The position numbers and the translations under genes are program-made. The notes beneath the pieces were generated by a model. That model made no database searches, had not been told where the DNA came from, and was given only the letters and a program-made list of their open reading frames with translations. A DNA stretch of 64,000 nucleotides from Portunus trituberculatus (Eukaryota; Arthropoda; Malacostraca; Decapoda; Portunidae), in NCBI RefSeq assembly GCF_017591435.1, contig NC_059303.1, positions 5,268,860 to 5,332,859 on the forward strand. The letters run 5' to 3'. Positions within the stretch are counted from its first letter, which is position 1; the number at the start of each line of letters is the position of its first letter. Positions 1 to 56,507 of this stretch are shown in pieces.

Positions 1-390
1 TGGGTGTGCTAAAATGGGAGAATACAGAGATGGGGAATTCAAGAGGAAGTCAAGTTGATGTGTTTGTTTTACCACTTCCATTTAGTCATATCTATTTTAT
101 GAGGTGCTGATTGACTGAAAAATTGTGAAGTGGAATTGAAGAGTATTGATTTTTCTTTGTTTTTGTTATTTGATAATTTCTTGATCATTTTTTTTTTTTA
201 TTAATAAATGGTTTCTCTTCATTGTTTGTATTGGTTTTTAGATTTGTATCAGTATATGGTAAACTTATTATTTTTTTTTCATTACTGTTCCTATCGTTGT
301 ATTTCAAGTATTAGGTTTTTTTTTAATAAGAATTCTTTATTAAGGATGTCTCTAAAGTCATATAATATAACTTCCAATTTCCGTATTATC

Positions 391-420
391 ACCACCACCA
401 CCACCACCACCACCACCACC
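391..420. repeat. (ACC)10 microsatellite
   Basis: Perfect ACC repeat 24 bases downstream of the E12 donor; on the transcript it is (GGT)n. Confidence 0.95.
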
Positions 421-443
421 TATCACAGTCTCACCACACTCAC

Positions 444-39143
<38,700 letters not shown>

Positions 39144-39156
39144 TGCGGGGCTCAGG

Positions 39157-39235
39157 CTGGGACGGGGTGGGGCTGGCTTGGGAGGGGTGGGGAAGGAAGG
39201 GTTGGAAGGCAGGAAGAGGAGATAGAAGGAGTAAT
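39157..39235 (-). promoter_or_regulatory. GC-box-rich stretch upstream of E1
   Basis: On the plus strand this is G-rich with GGGGTGGGGC and GGGAGGGGTGGGG runs, directly upstream of the candidate start exon on the minus strand. Such G/C-box clusters are common in TATA-less promoters. The same C-rich minus-strand sequence could equally be a polypyrimidine tract before an acceptor AG at 39158-39157. No TATA box is evident. Confidence 0.25.
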
Positions 39236-39654
39236 AATAATTTACACTACGAAGATAACTAGGAAAATTATATTGCCAGGGAAAAAAATATTAGTCTGAA
39301 GCCAAAGAACCAGAAATAAATAGGTTGAAAATTATAGTGAGTGAAAGATAATTAGATAAGTCTAAAGAGGAATTCGCGAGAGAATCTACGTGTGAGTGTA
39401 ATTCTAAGCAGATATACATGATGGATGAAGCTGCCTAATAATACAGTACCTTCAGGGAACTAAAGACTATAAAGGGAGGTAGTAATGATATAGTGGGTGA
39501 TGAAGTAAACCAAGCGCGGCGAGGCGGAGATGGATGGAAAGAGAGATGTACCAGCGACGTGATGAGGCAGCGGGAAGAGAGGATCAGGGTGAGGGAGGAG
39601 CGGATGACAGTACGAGCCTAAGTGATGTACCGGGCGAAGAAATGGGAAATGTTT

Positions 39655-39783
<129 letters not shown>

Positions 39784-40944
39784 CTTGTTGTGTGTATGCG
39801 TCTTATTCAACACTACTCTTAAAGGACAATTTTAGCGTTGTGGTGGGCTGCTGTGGTCTTGAGTTGATGATTATAATTTCCTGTCTAATTTTACTTCATG
39901 TTCCGTGTTAGGCGTGTTAGGTGATAAACACTGGAGTTCAAGGTGCGTTCAGGTGTGTGTGGGAGTGTCTGGCTGAGATATTGTCAAGGCGAAGGTAAAT
40001 GAACTGAAACTGAGGCGGATCCAGAAGAAAAGAGGAGCATTTCCCCCACGATTACTCGCCTGGAAATTAGTGAGAGGAGATAATTAAAGGACAAGGAAAC
40101 TAGAGAACTGTTGGGACTGGAAATAGAACTCAGCGTGTTTAGGTACAGTGAAATGCTAGTAGAGGTATATTTTTGTAGCCTGTTTTTGTGGCTAATTATT
40201 AGATGGACAACATGAATAATTAAGGCATGGAGTAATGCTGAAATTGCAATAAATAGTGAGAAAAGATATAGAAATTTTTGAAGGAACGTAGACAGTATAA
40301 ATTTTAAGCGAGAAGATAATTATAGTTACAAGGAAAAAGATGTACTGAATAAGAATTTAAGGTGAAAGAGGAAAAGACATGGTAAAACGAAAAGTAACTG
40401 GAAAAGGAGGAAGAAAAACAGAGAAAGAGAGAGAGACTAAATTAAAAGCGAGACAAACTAATGGTAAGGAAAGTGGAATGTTGAGAGCAGTGAAGGGTGT
40501 TGCTCTAAGCTGGAAGGGTGTGCTGGGGAGACTCCTTTGGGCCCGTTTGGCGATCGACCGAAGATCCAGAATGCGTTGAAAAATCCCACCGAGTCACATT
40601 TCTTTGATAGTTTATTTATTTATTCATGCAGTTCTGTTTTTTATGACACTGTAAACGTTTTTTTTTTTTCATTTCCTTTTCAGTGGTTTTGTTTCTTTCG
40701 TTTCTTTACTTTTATTTCTTGGTTTTTATTTCTTAACTTGTTTCTGGTGAGGATCCAATAAATTGTTTTTGTTCAAGTTACTTTCACTGTCGTCATTCGT
40801 ATGTTCTCTTTCTTCATCTTGTTTTCCTCATCTTCTTTTCCTCATAGGTTCTGTACTTTTTTTTCCCTTAAAAGTTAGAAAAAACATAAATCACTAAAGG
40901 AATTACATTTGCTTTTATTCCTCAAAGAAAATAACGAGAATATG

Positions 40945-41108
<164 letters not shown>

Positions 41109-42072
41109 AGAAAAGGGGGAAAAGAACGAAAGGAACCGTGAGTCAGACCAGTGAAGCAGTAACGTAAATAGTGACCCAGTTTCCCTTTAATCTCAACAAC
41201 CAGCATCTCGGCTCACAAAAAGGCCGTCTGAGCCGCCCCTTCTCCCTCGTCCCCATGCCTCACGTTGAAAAATGCCTTCCGTAAACAACCGAACACTGCA
41301 CCAAACAAATGCGAGACAAAACTATGTATACATCACCGAAGGATTATGATTACGATGCATTGTCGAATAACCAAACTCGATGAAAAGAAGGAAAAAAAAG
41401 AAATTCTGAAAACTACCAGCTATTATTGAAAATCTACTGAAAAAAAACATAAATGAGAGTAGAAGAAAAGTCAAACACAACCTCACGAACTGTAAAAGAA
41501 AGACTGAATGAAAATTTAGTATATTGATACAACACTACATGAAGAGTTGCACAAAGATTTAAGCACTCTGTCAACCCCAAAATGACAAAAAAATAATAGC
41601 TAAATTAAGCACGTAGTGGAAAGCAAGACAAGAAAATTATAAGATGAAACAATTTGTGTGTGTTCAACTGCAGGATGAAATAATGTAACAGCCACAATGT
41701 CGGATAACAAGAGGACTTCATAAACTAAGAATTGCACTGCGTATGTCAACTAATAAAGGACCGTAAAAGAAACTATCTCCTAAAGGCAACAGTGTCCTTC
41801 AAAAGTGTTCTCTCCTCCTCCTCCTATTCCTTCTCCTTTTCCTTCTCCTTTTCCTCCTCCTCCTCCTCCAATTTTTGATATAGTGGGCGTCTTAGAGAGG
41901 CGCCACAGCTCTTACATTCGAGAAGTGTCTAGATTCGATGACTTCTGAAGAAAATGTTAGATGGAAGAAAGAGAGTGGAAGTGGAGGAGGAGGAATAGAT
42001 GGGGAAAGTATACGAGAAGGAGGAGGAGAAAAAGATGGAGGGTCAGGAAAGAGCTGGAGAAGAAAAAAAAGA

Positions 42073-42262
<190 letters not shown>

Positions 42263-42464
42263 ACACGAAGGATATGAAAAAAAACTTGGAAAAGACGTTT
42301 TTTTTAAGATTTCCATTAATATTTTTCCATCAGGTAAACAGAGGCAGCATCCTTTTGAGAATTCTTTGTGGACGCGAGATGAAAGATGTGATGTGAATGA
42401 GAAGCGTGACCTTAGCCTGCTGGTTTTGACCTGAGGGAGTAAGGAGGTCATGTTTGGCTAGACA

Positions 42465-42611
<147 letters not shown>

Positions 42612-42709
42612 AAGAAAGGGAGAGAGAGAGTAAAAATGAATGGCAGACTGTCACTCTAATCTGACGTCCTCTAGTGTGATTCAGCGTGCGTCAAAAAACC
42701 TAATATAGA

Positions 42710-42712
<3 letters not shown>

Positions 42713-42743
<31 letters not shown>
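42713..42743. repeat. T31 homopolymer
   Basis: Longest mononucleotide run; could be the poly(A) tail of a minus-strand retroposon whose body I do not recognise. Confidence 0.9.
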
Positions 42744-42744
<1 letters not shown>

Positions 42745-42989
42745 ATCATGGAAATATACTGCTCTGAAGAAAAGTAGCCGAACACACACTGCTTAAGATA
42801 GTCCAATTCCCGGCATTCCTTTCTACCTTGCACTTTTGGTACTTACATTTCACCGCTAACAAATATTTTTTTTCCAGGAACACTCTCAAGCGAAGGGACG
42901 AATTAGCTTGCATTATTTATCTGTTCCTTTCCTCAGGTGCTTTCTCATTCCAGGAAGTGCTGACGCATGTTCTCAACAGTTAATATGGC

Positions 42990-43570
42990 GTCTCTAATTT
43001 AGCGACTCTAAGTTAAGAATTGGAAAGTTTTTGTTTAGTCGAAGACACAAAAGGTGAGTGAATAGTTCTTCTGTTAAGCTGCGTCTATGCTTCTTAAAGT
43101 GCGTACGTGAAATGAACTCTTGTGTATGTTATTCCAAGTGTTATTTGACCTTGATTTACGACCAAGTAAGAGGGACAATTTGTTTAAAGGAAAGGTGTGC
43201 TGTAAGTTCCGTCTAACCTCCCTAAACTGTGTGGTTGAAATTAGCCACTTTGTATGTCTTTCCAAGTGCTGACTGGACTTACTTTAACTATTCTGGGTAA
43301 AAGAAAGGAATTTATTTTCTTTCATTTGACGGGAAAGAAATGTAGGACTGTATCAGATTCTCAAAGTCTAAGTGAAATTAACTCTCATGTAATTTTAAAT
43401 CCTACTCCACCGTAATTTAACAACTCTGAATAAAAGATTGAAACATTTTCTTTAATCAGACGCGGAAAGAAAAGTGAAAAGGGAGTTCTGCCAAGTTCAG
43501 TCTAAGCTTCTGAAAGTTTAAAGGCGAAATTAACTTCTTTTTGTGTCATTTCAAGTGCTATGCCACGGTG
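42990..43570. repeat. decayed tandem array, unit about 130-145 bp
   Basis: Four diverged copies start near 43081, 43210, 43352 and 43498, each with a CTAA..TTCT..AAGT step, GAAATTAACTCT-like sequence and CATTTCAAGTG-like sequence. Confidence 0.65.
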
Positions 43571-43704
43571 CGCAGGTACGAAGCGTCACAGTCCCGTTCT
43601 AAGCATAGCCCGCCGTCACGGTGATGGTGGGGGAGGTGGCGCCTTGTGACACCTGTCGGGCCATGTGAGGGAGGAAGAAGGAAATCACATCTGGTTGGCA
43701 CGGA

Positions 43705-43708
<4 letters not shown>

Positions 43709-43781
<73 letters not shown>

Positions 43782-43885
43782 AAACGCAAAGCTACACGAA
43801 AAAATAGACAAAGACAGATAAGGAGCCTGGCAATATAAACACCAAAATGCAGAGCCAGATGAAAAAGAAATAGACGTACAAGCCC

Positions 43886-43945
<60 letters not shown>
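43709..43945. repeat. two (GA)n arrays
   Basis: 43709-43779 and 43889-43945, separated by 109 bases of unique sequence. Confidence 0.93.
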
Positions 43946-43947
<2 letters not shown>

Positions 43948-44221
43948 GAACTTACGTACAAAGGAGCCATTGAAATAACAGTAACTTCAATAGAGACGAA
44001 TGAGAAAGACATGACATGAAGTGGAGGCATTCAGAGGACAAGTCGCGTGATTAAAGAGAAGTCGTAGTTGGGAGAGGGAAAGAAATATGGAAAATCTAAT
44101 TACTAGGAAAAACACGCAACCTTAATGAAGAGAGGGGAAAAAGGGAAATCTTGAGTGAGTTTGTTGATTCATGGTGAACCTAAATGATTTTTGAAGAATT
44201 GTAAGGAAGGAATAGTCTTTT

Positions 44222-44226
<5 letters not shown>

Positions 44227-44290
<64 letters not shown>
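44227..44290. repeat. (GT)n microsatellite
   Basis: About 32 units; complementary to the (CA)n at 44469. Confidence 0.95.
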
Positions 44291-44294
<4 letters not shown>

Positions 44295-44465
44295 GTTTCG
44301 TTATTTATTTTGCTTATTTTCGCTCACAACCCACGCGGGAGTTTTGGCAGACAGCGCTTGGATTTTTTGTACCTTTTTTTATGACATTCCCGTTTTCTTC
44401 TTTCAGCTTAACTCCATTTTGCGAACTTTATTTGACCTGTCACGTACTGTCCCGTGCTCGTTTAT

Positions 44466-44752
<287 letters not shown>

Positions 44753-45414
44753 TTTCCGATTTTACCAGTACTACCAACACCACAAAATCAATATCAGCAC
44801 CTCTCAATTCCACCAGAAATCTCTTATATAAACAACAAATCTAGTGAGAATCGGATTAAGCATCAATCAGACACCCACCAGGCAAGACCTCGTGTTCCAA
44901 GCCTTCTCCCTGGTGAGCATTAAGTATTCAGCTCCATGCCGGCTACTGTTACTCCAACCTTCCTTGGCAAATTACTCCTCCTCCTTCTCCTCCTTTTCCT
45001 CCTCTTACTCCTATCGTCATTCTGCCTTCCCTTCCACTTACCTCTTTCCTGCTTCCCTTCACGTTTCCATCCCTCTCATTATCACCTGTTCCTTCCCCTC
45101 ACCTCTCCCTTTTCCCACCTTCATGACGTCACAAAAGGTAAACTAACGATTTGTTTGGCCACAGAGAACCCCAATAAATAGGGAAGGGAAAGGCTATAAG
45201 GAAAGGAGGATAGAAGGGTGAAGTGTGACAATGGTGTAGATATTGGAGATGTTTCCTTATCCTCTCCTTTAACTTTTGCGTCCAAGGGAGTTTTAAGGTA
45301 AAGTGGGTATTTGTATGTTAATGAGGAACAATAGAAGTTGTGGTGGACTGTTTTGTCAGTGGTGTGGGTGGAAAGGAGGAAAATTTCTAGAAGGCTAAAT
45401 ACGCTCTTTCTCAA

Positions 45415-45958
<544 letters not shown>

Positions 45959-46108
45959 ACGTTCTGAAATGCACCCACGATTTTATTTCCTCGGCGGCAA
46001 TATTCATAATTCCTTACATCGATGTTTTACTTCTGACTTGTACAATATTTTTCTGTGAAGTGAAAGGCCAGAGATTTCTTGAGCTTGGCACACAGATTTC
46101 TTGAGCTT

Positions 46109-46291
<183 letters not shown>

Positions 46292-47725
46292 GGAATTAAA
46301 AGTAAGATTACGCACAATCTATCTACATGACAAGGCTTTTTTTTGTTCTTTCGGTGTTGCCTTGGTGTCTATCCTTGACCCAGCCTCCGACCACCGCCCT
46401 TTTGTATTGCGAAATGTCAAGGGCCACTTTTACCAAGACGTGAAGAAGAAGGACATGGCGTATTCCCGTCCCACTTTTCCTTGTTTGTCATTTTTTGCTC
46501 AGTTTTTCAGAAAGAATGATTTGATTAAGAAAACGCCACGGCTGTGAGTGAGTGGTGGAATTGGTTAATTAGAGGTAAAAATGTGTTGTTTTGGGCGTGA
46601 CGTGTTTTATTTGCTTTATTTTTCTGTCTCTTTTTTGTTTTTCATTTTTTGTTGTCAGGTGTTGTTGTCGGAGAAATGAAAAAGATACTGCGTCATAATG
46701 TAATTTTTCCCTGTCAGTCTTTTTTTTTGTATGTGTTTGTGCATTGTTGTGTACGTCATTTACCTTTCACCGTGGGCTCCATCATATGTATTTACTTGTC
46801 TATTCTATCTATGTGTCTATCTATCAATCTATCTGTCCATCCATGTATCCATCTATTATTTTTCCGACGTCTTGTTCTCTGTTGCTCACTGATGATATAA
46901 TAAAATGAGGAGCCGTGCAGAGGTAGTTCCCTAAGCTTCTCTAAGGATTACTGTCAAAAAATAGACACAGTACCTGAGAGTTCACTGTTTCCTGGGCTTC
47001 ACTCACATCGGGGGCACGACTTTGTCACTCGTTTTTTTAGGCAAGATTCAGTGTCATGTACAAAAGGATATAGTTATTGAGAGTAGTAGTGGTGGTGATG
47101 GTAGTGGTGGTAGTAGTAGTATATTGTAACAGGGAAGAGGGACACACGATCGAGGAGAAACAAAAAGAAAAGGGAAAAAAGACGGAAAAAATATGCTGTT
47201 AAAGACGAGGAAAAGAAAGAAGGAGGAAAAGCAAAGAAAAGAAAAGTTTCGCTCCGGATTGGTGGATACAGAAAATAATCTTAGAGTAAAGTCGAGAAGC
47301 AGCGAAGAAATCCCAAGAAAAGTTACTAACGAAAGAAATGTATAAAAAAAGCAAAACCAAAACAGATTTCAGAACAGGGAAAGTTAAAGGAGAAAGTAAA
47401 CAAGAAAGGGAAAAGAAAATATGGTTCATATGAAATACCAAGAACCGCTGTGCAAGAAAGAGAGAGGAAAAGAAAAAAAAATAACGTATGTGTAATTTAT
47501 CGAAACACAGAAAGAAGGAAGAGGAATGAACTTATTTTGAGAGAAGAGAGGAACAGCGCAAGAAAAACAAAACACTTGAGACGAAATGAGAAAGCCAAGA
47601 TGAAGAAAAAGAGTATAAGAATGTGAGTCAGACAAAAATTAGATGTTAAGGAAATTATAAGTTGCTTAATTATTTCATGTGAGAAGAGATTAAAATGACA
47701 GTAAGATTAGATACATCCATGAATA

Positions 47726-47726
<1 letters not shown>

Positions 47727-47775
<49 letters not shown>
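47727..47775. repeat. (CA)n microsatellite
   Basis: About 24 units. Confidence 0.95.
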
Positions 47776-47778
<3 letters not shown>

Positions 47779-48191
47779 AACAAAGAAAACAAAGAAAAAT
47801 ATAATACAAACCGAATTTATTTGAAGGGAAAAGTGCAGGTTTATAAGTAGAAAGTCACATCAAAAAGGAAGGAAAGTGTGGAAATGATGAAAAATTAACC
47901 TTAAAAAGATTTCTCTTCATACGAAATTAAAATACGTGAAGGGGAAAAGTGTGCTATAAAAAGGATGGGTGTAAATTTAAGGAAGAAGCGAAGGGTGAAA
48001 GTGGTGCGGGAAGAGAGGAAGGTGTGGGTGGGTGAGGGTGGGTGAGGTGGGTGAGGGTGAGTGATGGATGTGCCGCCCCTACCGCTGACAGTGACAAGGA
48101 CAACCTGATGCGTCATAGCTCACCCACCGGGACCTGACCTCAATTTTTTTAAAGACCCCAGTACTTCAAGATTTTAACACAGCTATTGTAA

Positions 48192-48948
48192 TATTTAACC
48201 TTTTGACTTTACCACTGCAAGATCTAACATTTTAACACTTCACCCAACATGTTAACACTTCACAATTGCAACACCTAACATTTTAATTTTACCATTTCAA
48301 GATGCAACATTTTGACACTTCACCACTGAAAGATCCAACATTTTAACACTTCACCACTGCAACACCCAACATTTTAACACTTCACTACTGCAACACCTAA
48401 CATTTTAACACTTCACCACTGCAACACCTAACATTTTAACACTTCACCACTGGAACACCTAACATTTTAACACTTCACCACTTTAACACCTAACATTTTA
48501 ACACTACCACTGCAACACCCAACATTTTAACACTTTACCACTGGAACACCTAACATTTTAACACTTCACCACTGGAACACCTAACATTTTAACACTTTAC
48601 TACTGCAACACCCAACATTTTAACATTTTACTTCAACACCCAACATTTTAACACTTTACCACTGGAACACCTAACATTTTAACATTTTACTTCAACACCT
48701 AACATTTTAACACTTCACCACTGCAACACCTAACATTTCAACACTTCACCACTGGAACACCCAACATTTTAACACTTCACCACTGGAACACCCAACATTT
48801 TAACACTTCACCACTGTAAGACTCAACATTTTAACTTCATTACAACACTTAACATTTTGACATTTCACCACTACAACACCCAGCATTTTGAAACTTTACC
48901 AATGCAATACCTAACATTTTGACACTTGAACACTGCAACATTTTAATA
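48192..48948. repeat. 31-bp minisatellite
   Basis: About two dozen tandem copies of a unit like CACTTCACCACTGCAACACC followed by TAACATTTTAA. Copies differ at a few sites (CTGC/CTGG/CTTT, CCTAAC/CCCAAC); edge copies are most diverged and some are shortened. Confidence 0.92.
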
Positions 48949-48975
48949 TATTTATTTTCCTGAACTGACTTTAAT

Positions 48976-49087
48976 TTTAATCAGTCGCCAGTCAAACTTT
49001 CTCTCTGACTTATTTTAATCAGTCGTAATTCAAACCTTCTCTCTAACTCATTTGATCAGTCGCCAGTCAAACCTTCTCTCTGACTCT
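48976..49087. repeat. 37-bp repeat, three copies
   Basis: Unit TTTAATCAGTCGCCAGTCAA then ACCTTCTCTCTGACTCA, three tandem copies with few differences, next to the 31-bp minisatellite. Confidence 0.85.
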
Positions 49088-51295
49088 TCAACACTAACAC
49101 ACTCATTTCTTCAACTTAATATTCTACGCTTTAGAACTCTAATGCACTTATTCGACAACTTCAGCGTTATTCTAACAATTCATAATTTTAATCCATCTAT
49201 TCCTTAACCTGACATTTAGTGTAACGTTGTAACACACATAATCACTCCACAGACAGCTCTTCACAACACTTCAGCCACCTAACACTCACTGCACTCAACA
49301 TGATTTCACTTTTAATAACCCAAAGCGCTAACAAACTCATTTCAAAGGTGTGTGAGTCTGTCCGTGTCTCTCATTACTTGCCTCTTTACACGTGTATTCA
49401 TTAATCGTCCCCAAAGTAAATCACACAGCGTTTGTAGACTCCACGCCACTTATATCAATTAAGTCCTCTTAACTGGTACTTAACAATTGGGAAAGAGAGT
49501 AGAATAAAAAGAAAACAAACTTACTGAAGGAAAAATATAACTCCTAAATAATTGGCTGGCGTAAGCAGATCAGACAAACCACTACTTGGACTGAAAAATT
49601 ATTCGATGCTTTAGTCAGACTTTGAGCAGCGAGCGAGGCCCCGAGTCAGTGACGGTATAACTAATTGTTGCACAGCTGCCAACGCCCTTGAAAAATAGTT
49701 AGCACAAGGAAGGCATATTTTTCAAGCCTTGCCCAAGATAAACACATTGCTTTTCACACCTTTCTGCCTCGTATATATGTAGTTCTAGTGGCCTTTACGT
49801 GTGCAGTGTCCCGGATAGCGTAATAACGGTGATGGAGGAAGTAAATAACAAATAGGAGTGAGATATAAAATCAGTACGTGAGGAAAGTTAAGTCTAGCGT
49901 GCTGTGATGAGGAGGAGGAGGAGAGAGGGAGCTGAGCGTCTTGGTGCTTAATGGTAGCGATTATTTTTAATGGACAGTGAAGTTCCTGAAATGATAGTGG
50001 AGTCGTCAGTGGTCCTTCCAGGAGACAGTGGCTCTCAACCCGCCAAGAAAATGAAATGTGGATGAAGAATATAAACGGAATTCTCAGCGACCACACGAGG
50101 CATTGTGTCGCGTGTGTGCTGACACCGTCCGCAGACAACTTAACGAGGCTCAGCAGGGAATGTGTCTTCTTTCTTTGATACTTTCATGATTAGTGGGGCC
50201 AGTGCCTGTACTAATATGCAGTTAATTCTTTGTTTTAAACTCATTTAAGATTGTTTTAAAAATGGCGTGCTTGGGTTGCAGAGGAGAGAGATAGGAAGAC
50301 TTTAAAAAAAGCGACAGGAAAAATGAAGCATGAAAAAATATATGAAGGAAAGATAGAAAGTTTGAGAGAAAGAGACAAGGAGAAGAAAAGATGAGACAAC
50401 TATTGGGCGAGGGGCAGGAAGAGGAAGAAGGTAGGTATGGAGCGCGAGGCAAGATGAATAATGGAAGAGGAGGTAGTGATGCGCGCGGACGTGTGAGGCA
50501 GGTAGGGGCTTAGGACAGCTTGGTGGCGCAGGGCAGGACAAGATGTGAGGTCCAGCCACCACCCTTCCCTTGCCCTCAAACCCTCGCCTGAATCCTTTAC
50601 CAAGCTCTGGAGTAAATGTTGCACCTTGCATGATAAATGAACTTCGAATTAGTTCTGTACAGGCCGGCAGAATTGATTAGACTTCATGCAAATATTGATC
50701 ACATTTCATTGTTCTTGTAGAGTCGTGGTCATAAGTCAATTAACACATTTCTTTTACATATTAATTTTCAACGTATCTCATCTGCTGGCTGTCATTACAA
50801 ACCTAACAACCGAGTGGCTGTGTAATTATGAGGAAACTGGAGGACTTGAGATAGAAAGAAAGCATGAAACAAATTGGAAGTGAGTGCAAGGTTATTGGAC
50901 TATTTGCCGCCACTAGATCCATGAGTCTCTCCCGCCTGAGGTTAGATATGCATTTACGCACGCATTTCCTCCTCACGTAAATTCACAGTAAAACTCAATA
51001 TAGTGGAATGAAACGCTATTAGTCTTAACTATTCTCCTCTCGCTGGTAACTTTTCTCCTTAGATTATTAACTGTACCCACACTTTCGTTATTCTCTTCAG
51101 CGCTCACTTCCTCCTCTTTATTGCACCGATTTCCATGGATTCTGTTCTAAAAGTGTGTAGTGTGTCTTCCTCTTTCACGCCGCTTATTACACATTATCTC
51201 GCCTCTCCTTCACAACGCACAAGTCTTCTCTTTAAATTTGCGCTCCTTCATGCCTTGCACCGGAAAGATCTAGGATATCCTCTTGTGTTTTTCTG
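49088..51295. other. unassigned unique sequence
   Basis: AT-rich; includes a GC-richer patch at 50470-50620 with Pro-rich minus-strand translation but no convincing splice pair. No gene supported. Confidence 0.55.
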
Positions 51296-53413
<2,118 letters not shown>

Positions 53414-54589
53414 TTCCCTTGTTTTTTCTCCTTCTCTCAATTTTTTTTATGTGAGTGTTTGTTCCTATTGTTTCGTGTATCGTACTTTCCATGAGACATT
53501 TTCATATTATTCCTGTTTAATTATGAATTCTTCTCTTAATTTTTTCGTCATGTCTCATCATTTCTTTCGTCAAATAATCCATTTTTTCTTCCTTTTCTCT
53601 TCCTTTTACTCTTATTTTTTTTTCTCCCGTGTCCTCATCTTACTCTCACAGTCTCTTACCTATCAGACATGCTCTCCCTCCTTCACTCCCTCCCACCTAT
53701 TTGGTCTCACTTTTTTTTTCTGTGCCAGACTCACTAATACCTTCAACCTTCTTCCACTTCACTTTTGTCTTCTTCAAAATTATTTTTATTTTTACTTTAG
53801 TGTTTTGTAATTTGGTGGTTTTTGAGTTTGTTATTCAAATAATTTTTTGATAGTGCATTAAAAAATTCTTCAATTCTTTACTATCATTATTTTATTATTA
53901 TTATATTTTATTTGTTTATGGAATGGTGGCTCAGTCTGTTTGTTCTTGGCCAGTGTCCGTCTTACATAAAAAGGAAATAATAATTTCATTCTTGCGGCAT
54001 AAATAATCAATCAATTATTTTAATTCATACATCCCTAACTTTCTCAAGATTTCTTGAATTAATCCAAATTTTATAAGCATCACCACCGGTTCTATATCTT
54101 TTCTATCCCACAGTCACAAACGTCCATCTATTAAGCGTTTTTTCGCTCCATAACTCCATGACTGTTTTCCACATAATATTATTTTCTTACTTTGTTCACC
54201 AGTGTGTTTATTATTCATTACGCTCACATTGCTAAGGCTACCAACCACCAGTCAATCTCTCCTCCAGAATCTCTTAACACAAACCCAATTTATGAAACAA
54301 AAGCTGGCACTCACACCGTCACTTGCTCGTCCTGCTCTCCACATCTCAGCACCAAGATAATGCAGCGCAGAGTCAAAAGGAAGAGCTAAAAATATATATC
54401 CTGAAAGAATTTTTTTTTTCACACCTCCACAGTTTACTTATCGACTCCTCACTTATTGGGGGCGTGTTGGCGTCCTTGTGTTGCTGCCTTGAATTAGGGT
54501 AAAGGGTGTTTTTTACCCAGTACAGGTCACGCTCACTGATTTTGTAGCCAGTGAAATGGAACAGTGTTTGGGTTTGGAGTTGCCGGGGC

Positions 54590-54592
<3 letters not shown>

Positions 54593-54664
<72 letters not shown>

Positions 54665-54670
54665 TGTGTG
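54593..54670. repeat. (TG)n microsatellite
   Basis: About 37 units with a TTTG step near the end. Confidence 0.95.
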
Positions 54671-54969
54671 GAGGAGGATTACAAAGGATTACAAACTGAT
54701 CCTCGTTAGGCTGTTTGATTTCACTCCTATGCACTAACTGTTACTATTAGAGAAATGTCAGTGGAGTGTTAAACTCATTTGAAAAAAAAAAAAAAGGTGA
54801 AAAGGAACTAGAGGAGGACGAGGATCTTATAGAATCACGATGGTACAACAAACAACAACAAAGCTGATGTTTCCCATAAGATTATTTATGGTTTATTACA
54901 CTATTTAATATAAAGAGAGAGACAGAGGACAACAAAGGAGAAGGAGGGAAATTGTTAAGAAGAGAAGCT

Positions 54970-55026
54970 GGAGGAGGAGGAGGAGGAGGAGGAGGAGGAG
55001 GAGGAGGAGGAGGAGGAGGAGGAGGA
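54970..55026. repeat. (GGA)n microsatellite
   Basis: About 19 units. Confidence 0.92.
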
Positions 55027-56373
55027 GAAAAGACAAAGATAAAAAATAGAAGAGGAGTGAATGAGGAGGATGAGAATCGTGAACGACCTTAATAAAGAAG
55101 AGAAAAAAGGGGATAGTGAAGAATAAGACGGAGAGGAGGAGTAGATAAGAATAAAAGGATGATCGCGGAATAGGAGGAGGAGGAAACATTTTAGTCAGAG
55201 ATTTGGTCCATAATTCTTTACGGTTTAGTTTTATGAAGGCAGTTCTTTTCTCCCCCTTTTTTATATAGCTGCGTGGGAGGCGTGGGAAAAAGCTGAGGGC
55301 GTTGATGCGGACCACGGCGTTGTAGAAATGCTCAAAAGGGAAAGTGAAAGGAATTATAACCAGTCGAGCAATCCAATCCTTTTCAGTGATATGGGAAAGA
55401 TGATAAACTGACGCCGAAACTTTACGATTGTTTTCTAAGAGACTTTGGCCAATTGTGAATCTGTTTAGGTATATTCAGACAGAAACCGATCCCCCCCCCC
55501 ACCATTTACCCTTTCTGTCCTTAATTTTCACTAATGTACAAACTCAAGGTCGGTGGAAGAGGTCAGGGCTGGAGGGAGACTTGTTCAATACTAGGAACGA
55601 GTTACACTGGTACATTAACATATAAATCACCTGCTTGTCTGCATTATGGCCGACCTTGTAAGCTTCCACTAAGTAAGACAATACGAGGTCATCACCATAA
55701 TGCAGGTACGCGGCTCAGCATGTATGATAATACTAATGATGATGCCATTACTAATAATCCATAACAATGCTGCGAAGCTGGTTTGTTGAAAAAATAAGGA
55801 AACCATGCACTATACTTGTAGGTTAAGAGTTCCCTCGACCTTAATATTAACGCTACTTGGCTTATTATTAATATTATGGATGATTTTTCTCCATTGAGAT
55901 TCAAATGCTACAGAATTGCTGGCTCGTGTTCCTTTGAGTGTTTTCTTACTGATAGTGGAGAATGTTAGTAAAAATATTACTGGAATCATTAGAGAGTGAG
56001 TGAACACCGCAACTAACTCCCATAACAGCTTGCTAAATGTAAGTAATATAACGAAAATTCAATTAAGAATTCTAGCTTATACATAACTTTCTAACAGAAT
56101 ATACGATATATCTTAAAAAATTTTCTTTCTTTTACAAGTCTAGGAATGATATTTGAACCTAGAATCGGTGAGAAAGACATATATTTTGGAGCCACCATGA
56201 AAAAACAGCATAAATTTTGTAACTAGGACGGGCAAGAAAGATTGACAAGATGTTTACGAGTGATGCTGTCAAGAGAATGAGTGTGTTTGTGTGTTTGTGT
56301 ATTTGTGTTGGTCCGTGATTGCCTTGATTGAAAGAAGACCGTAATGGTGCCTCGTCCCTTCACGGAAATACCG

Positions 56374-56507
<134 letters not shown>

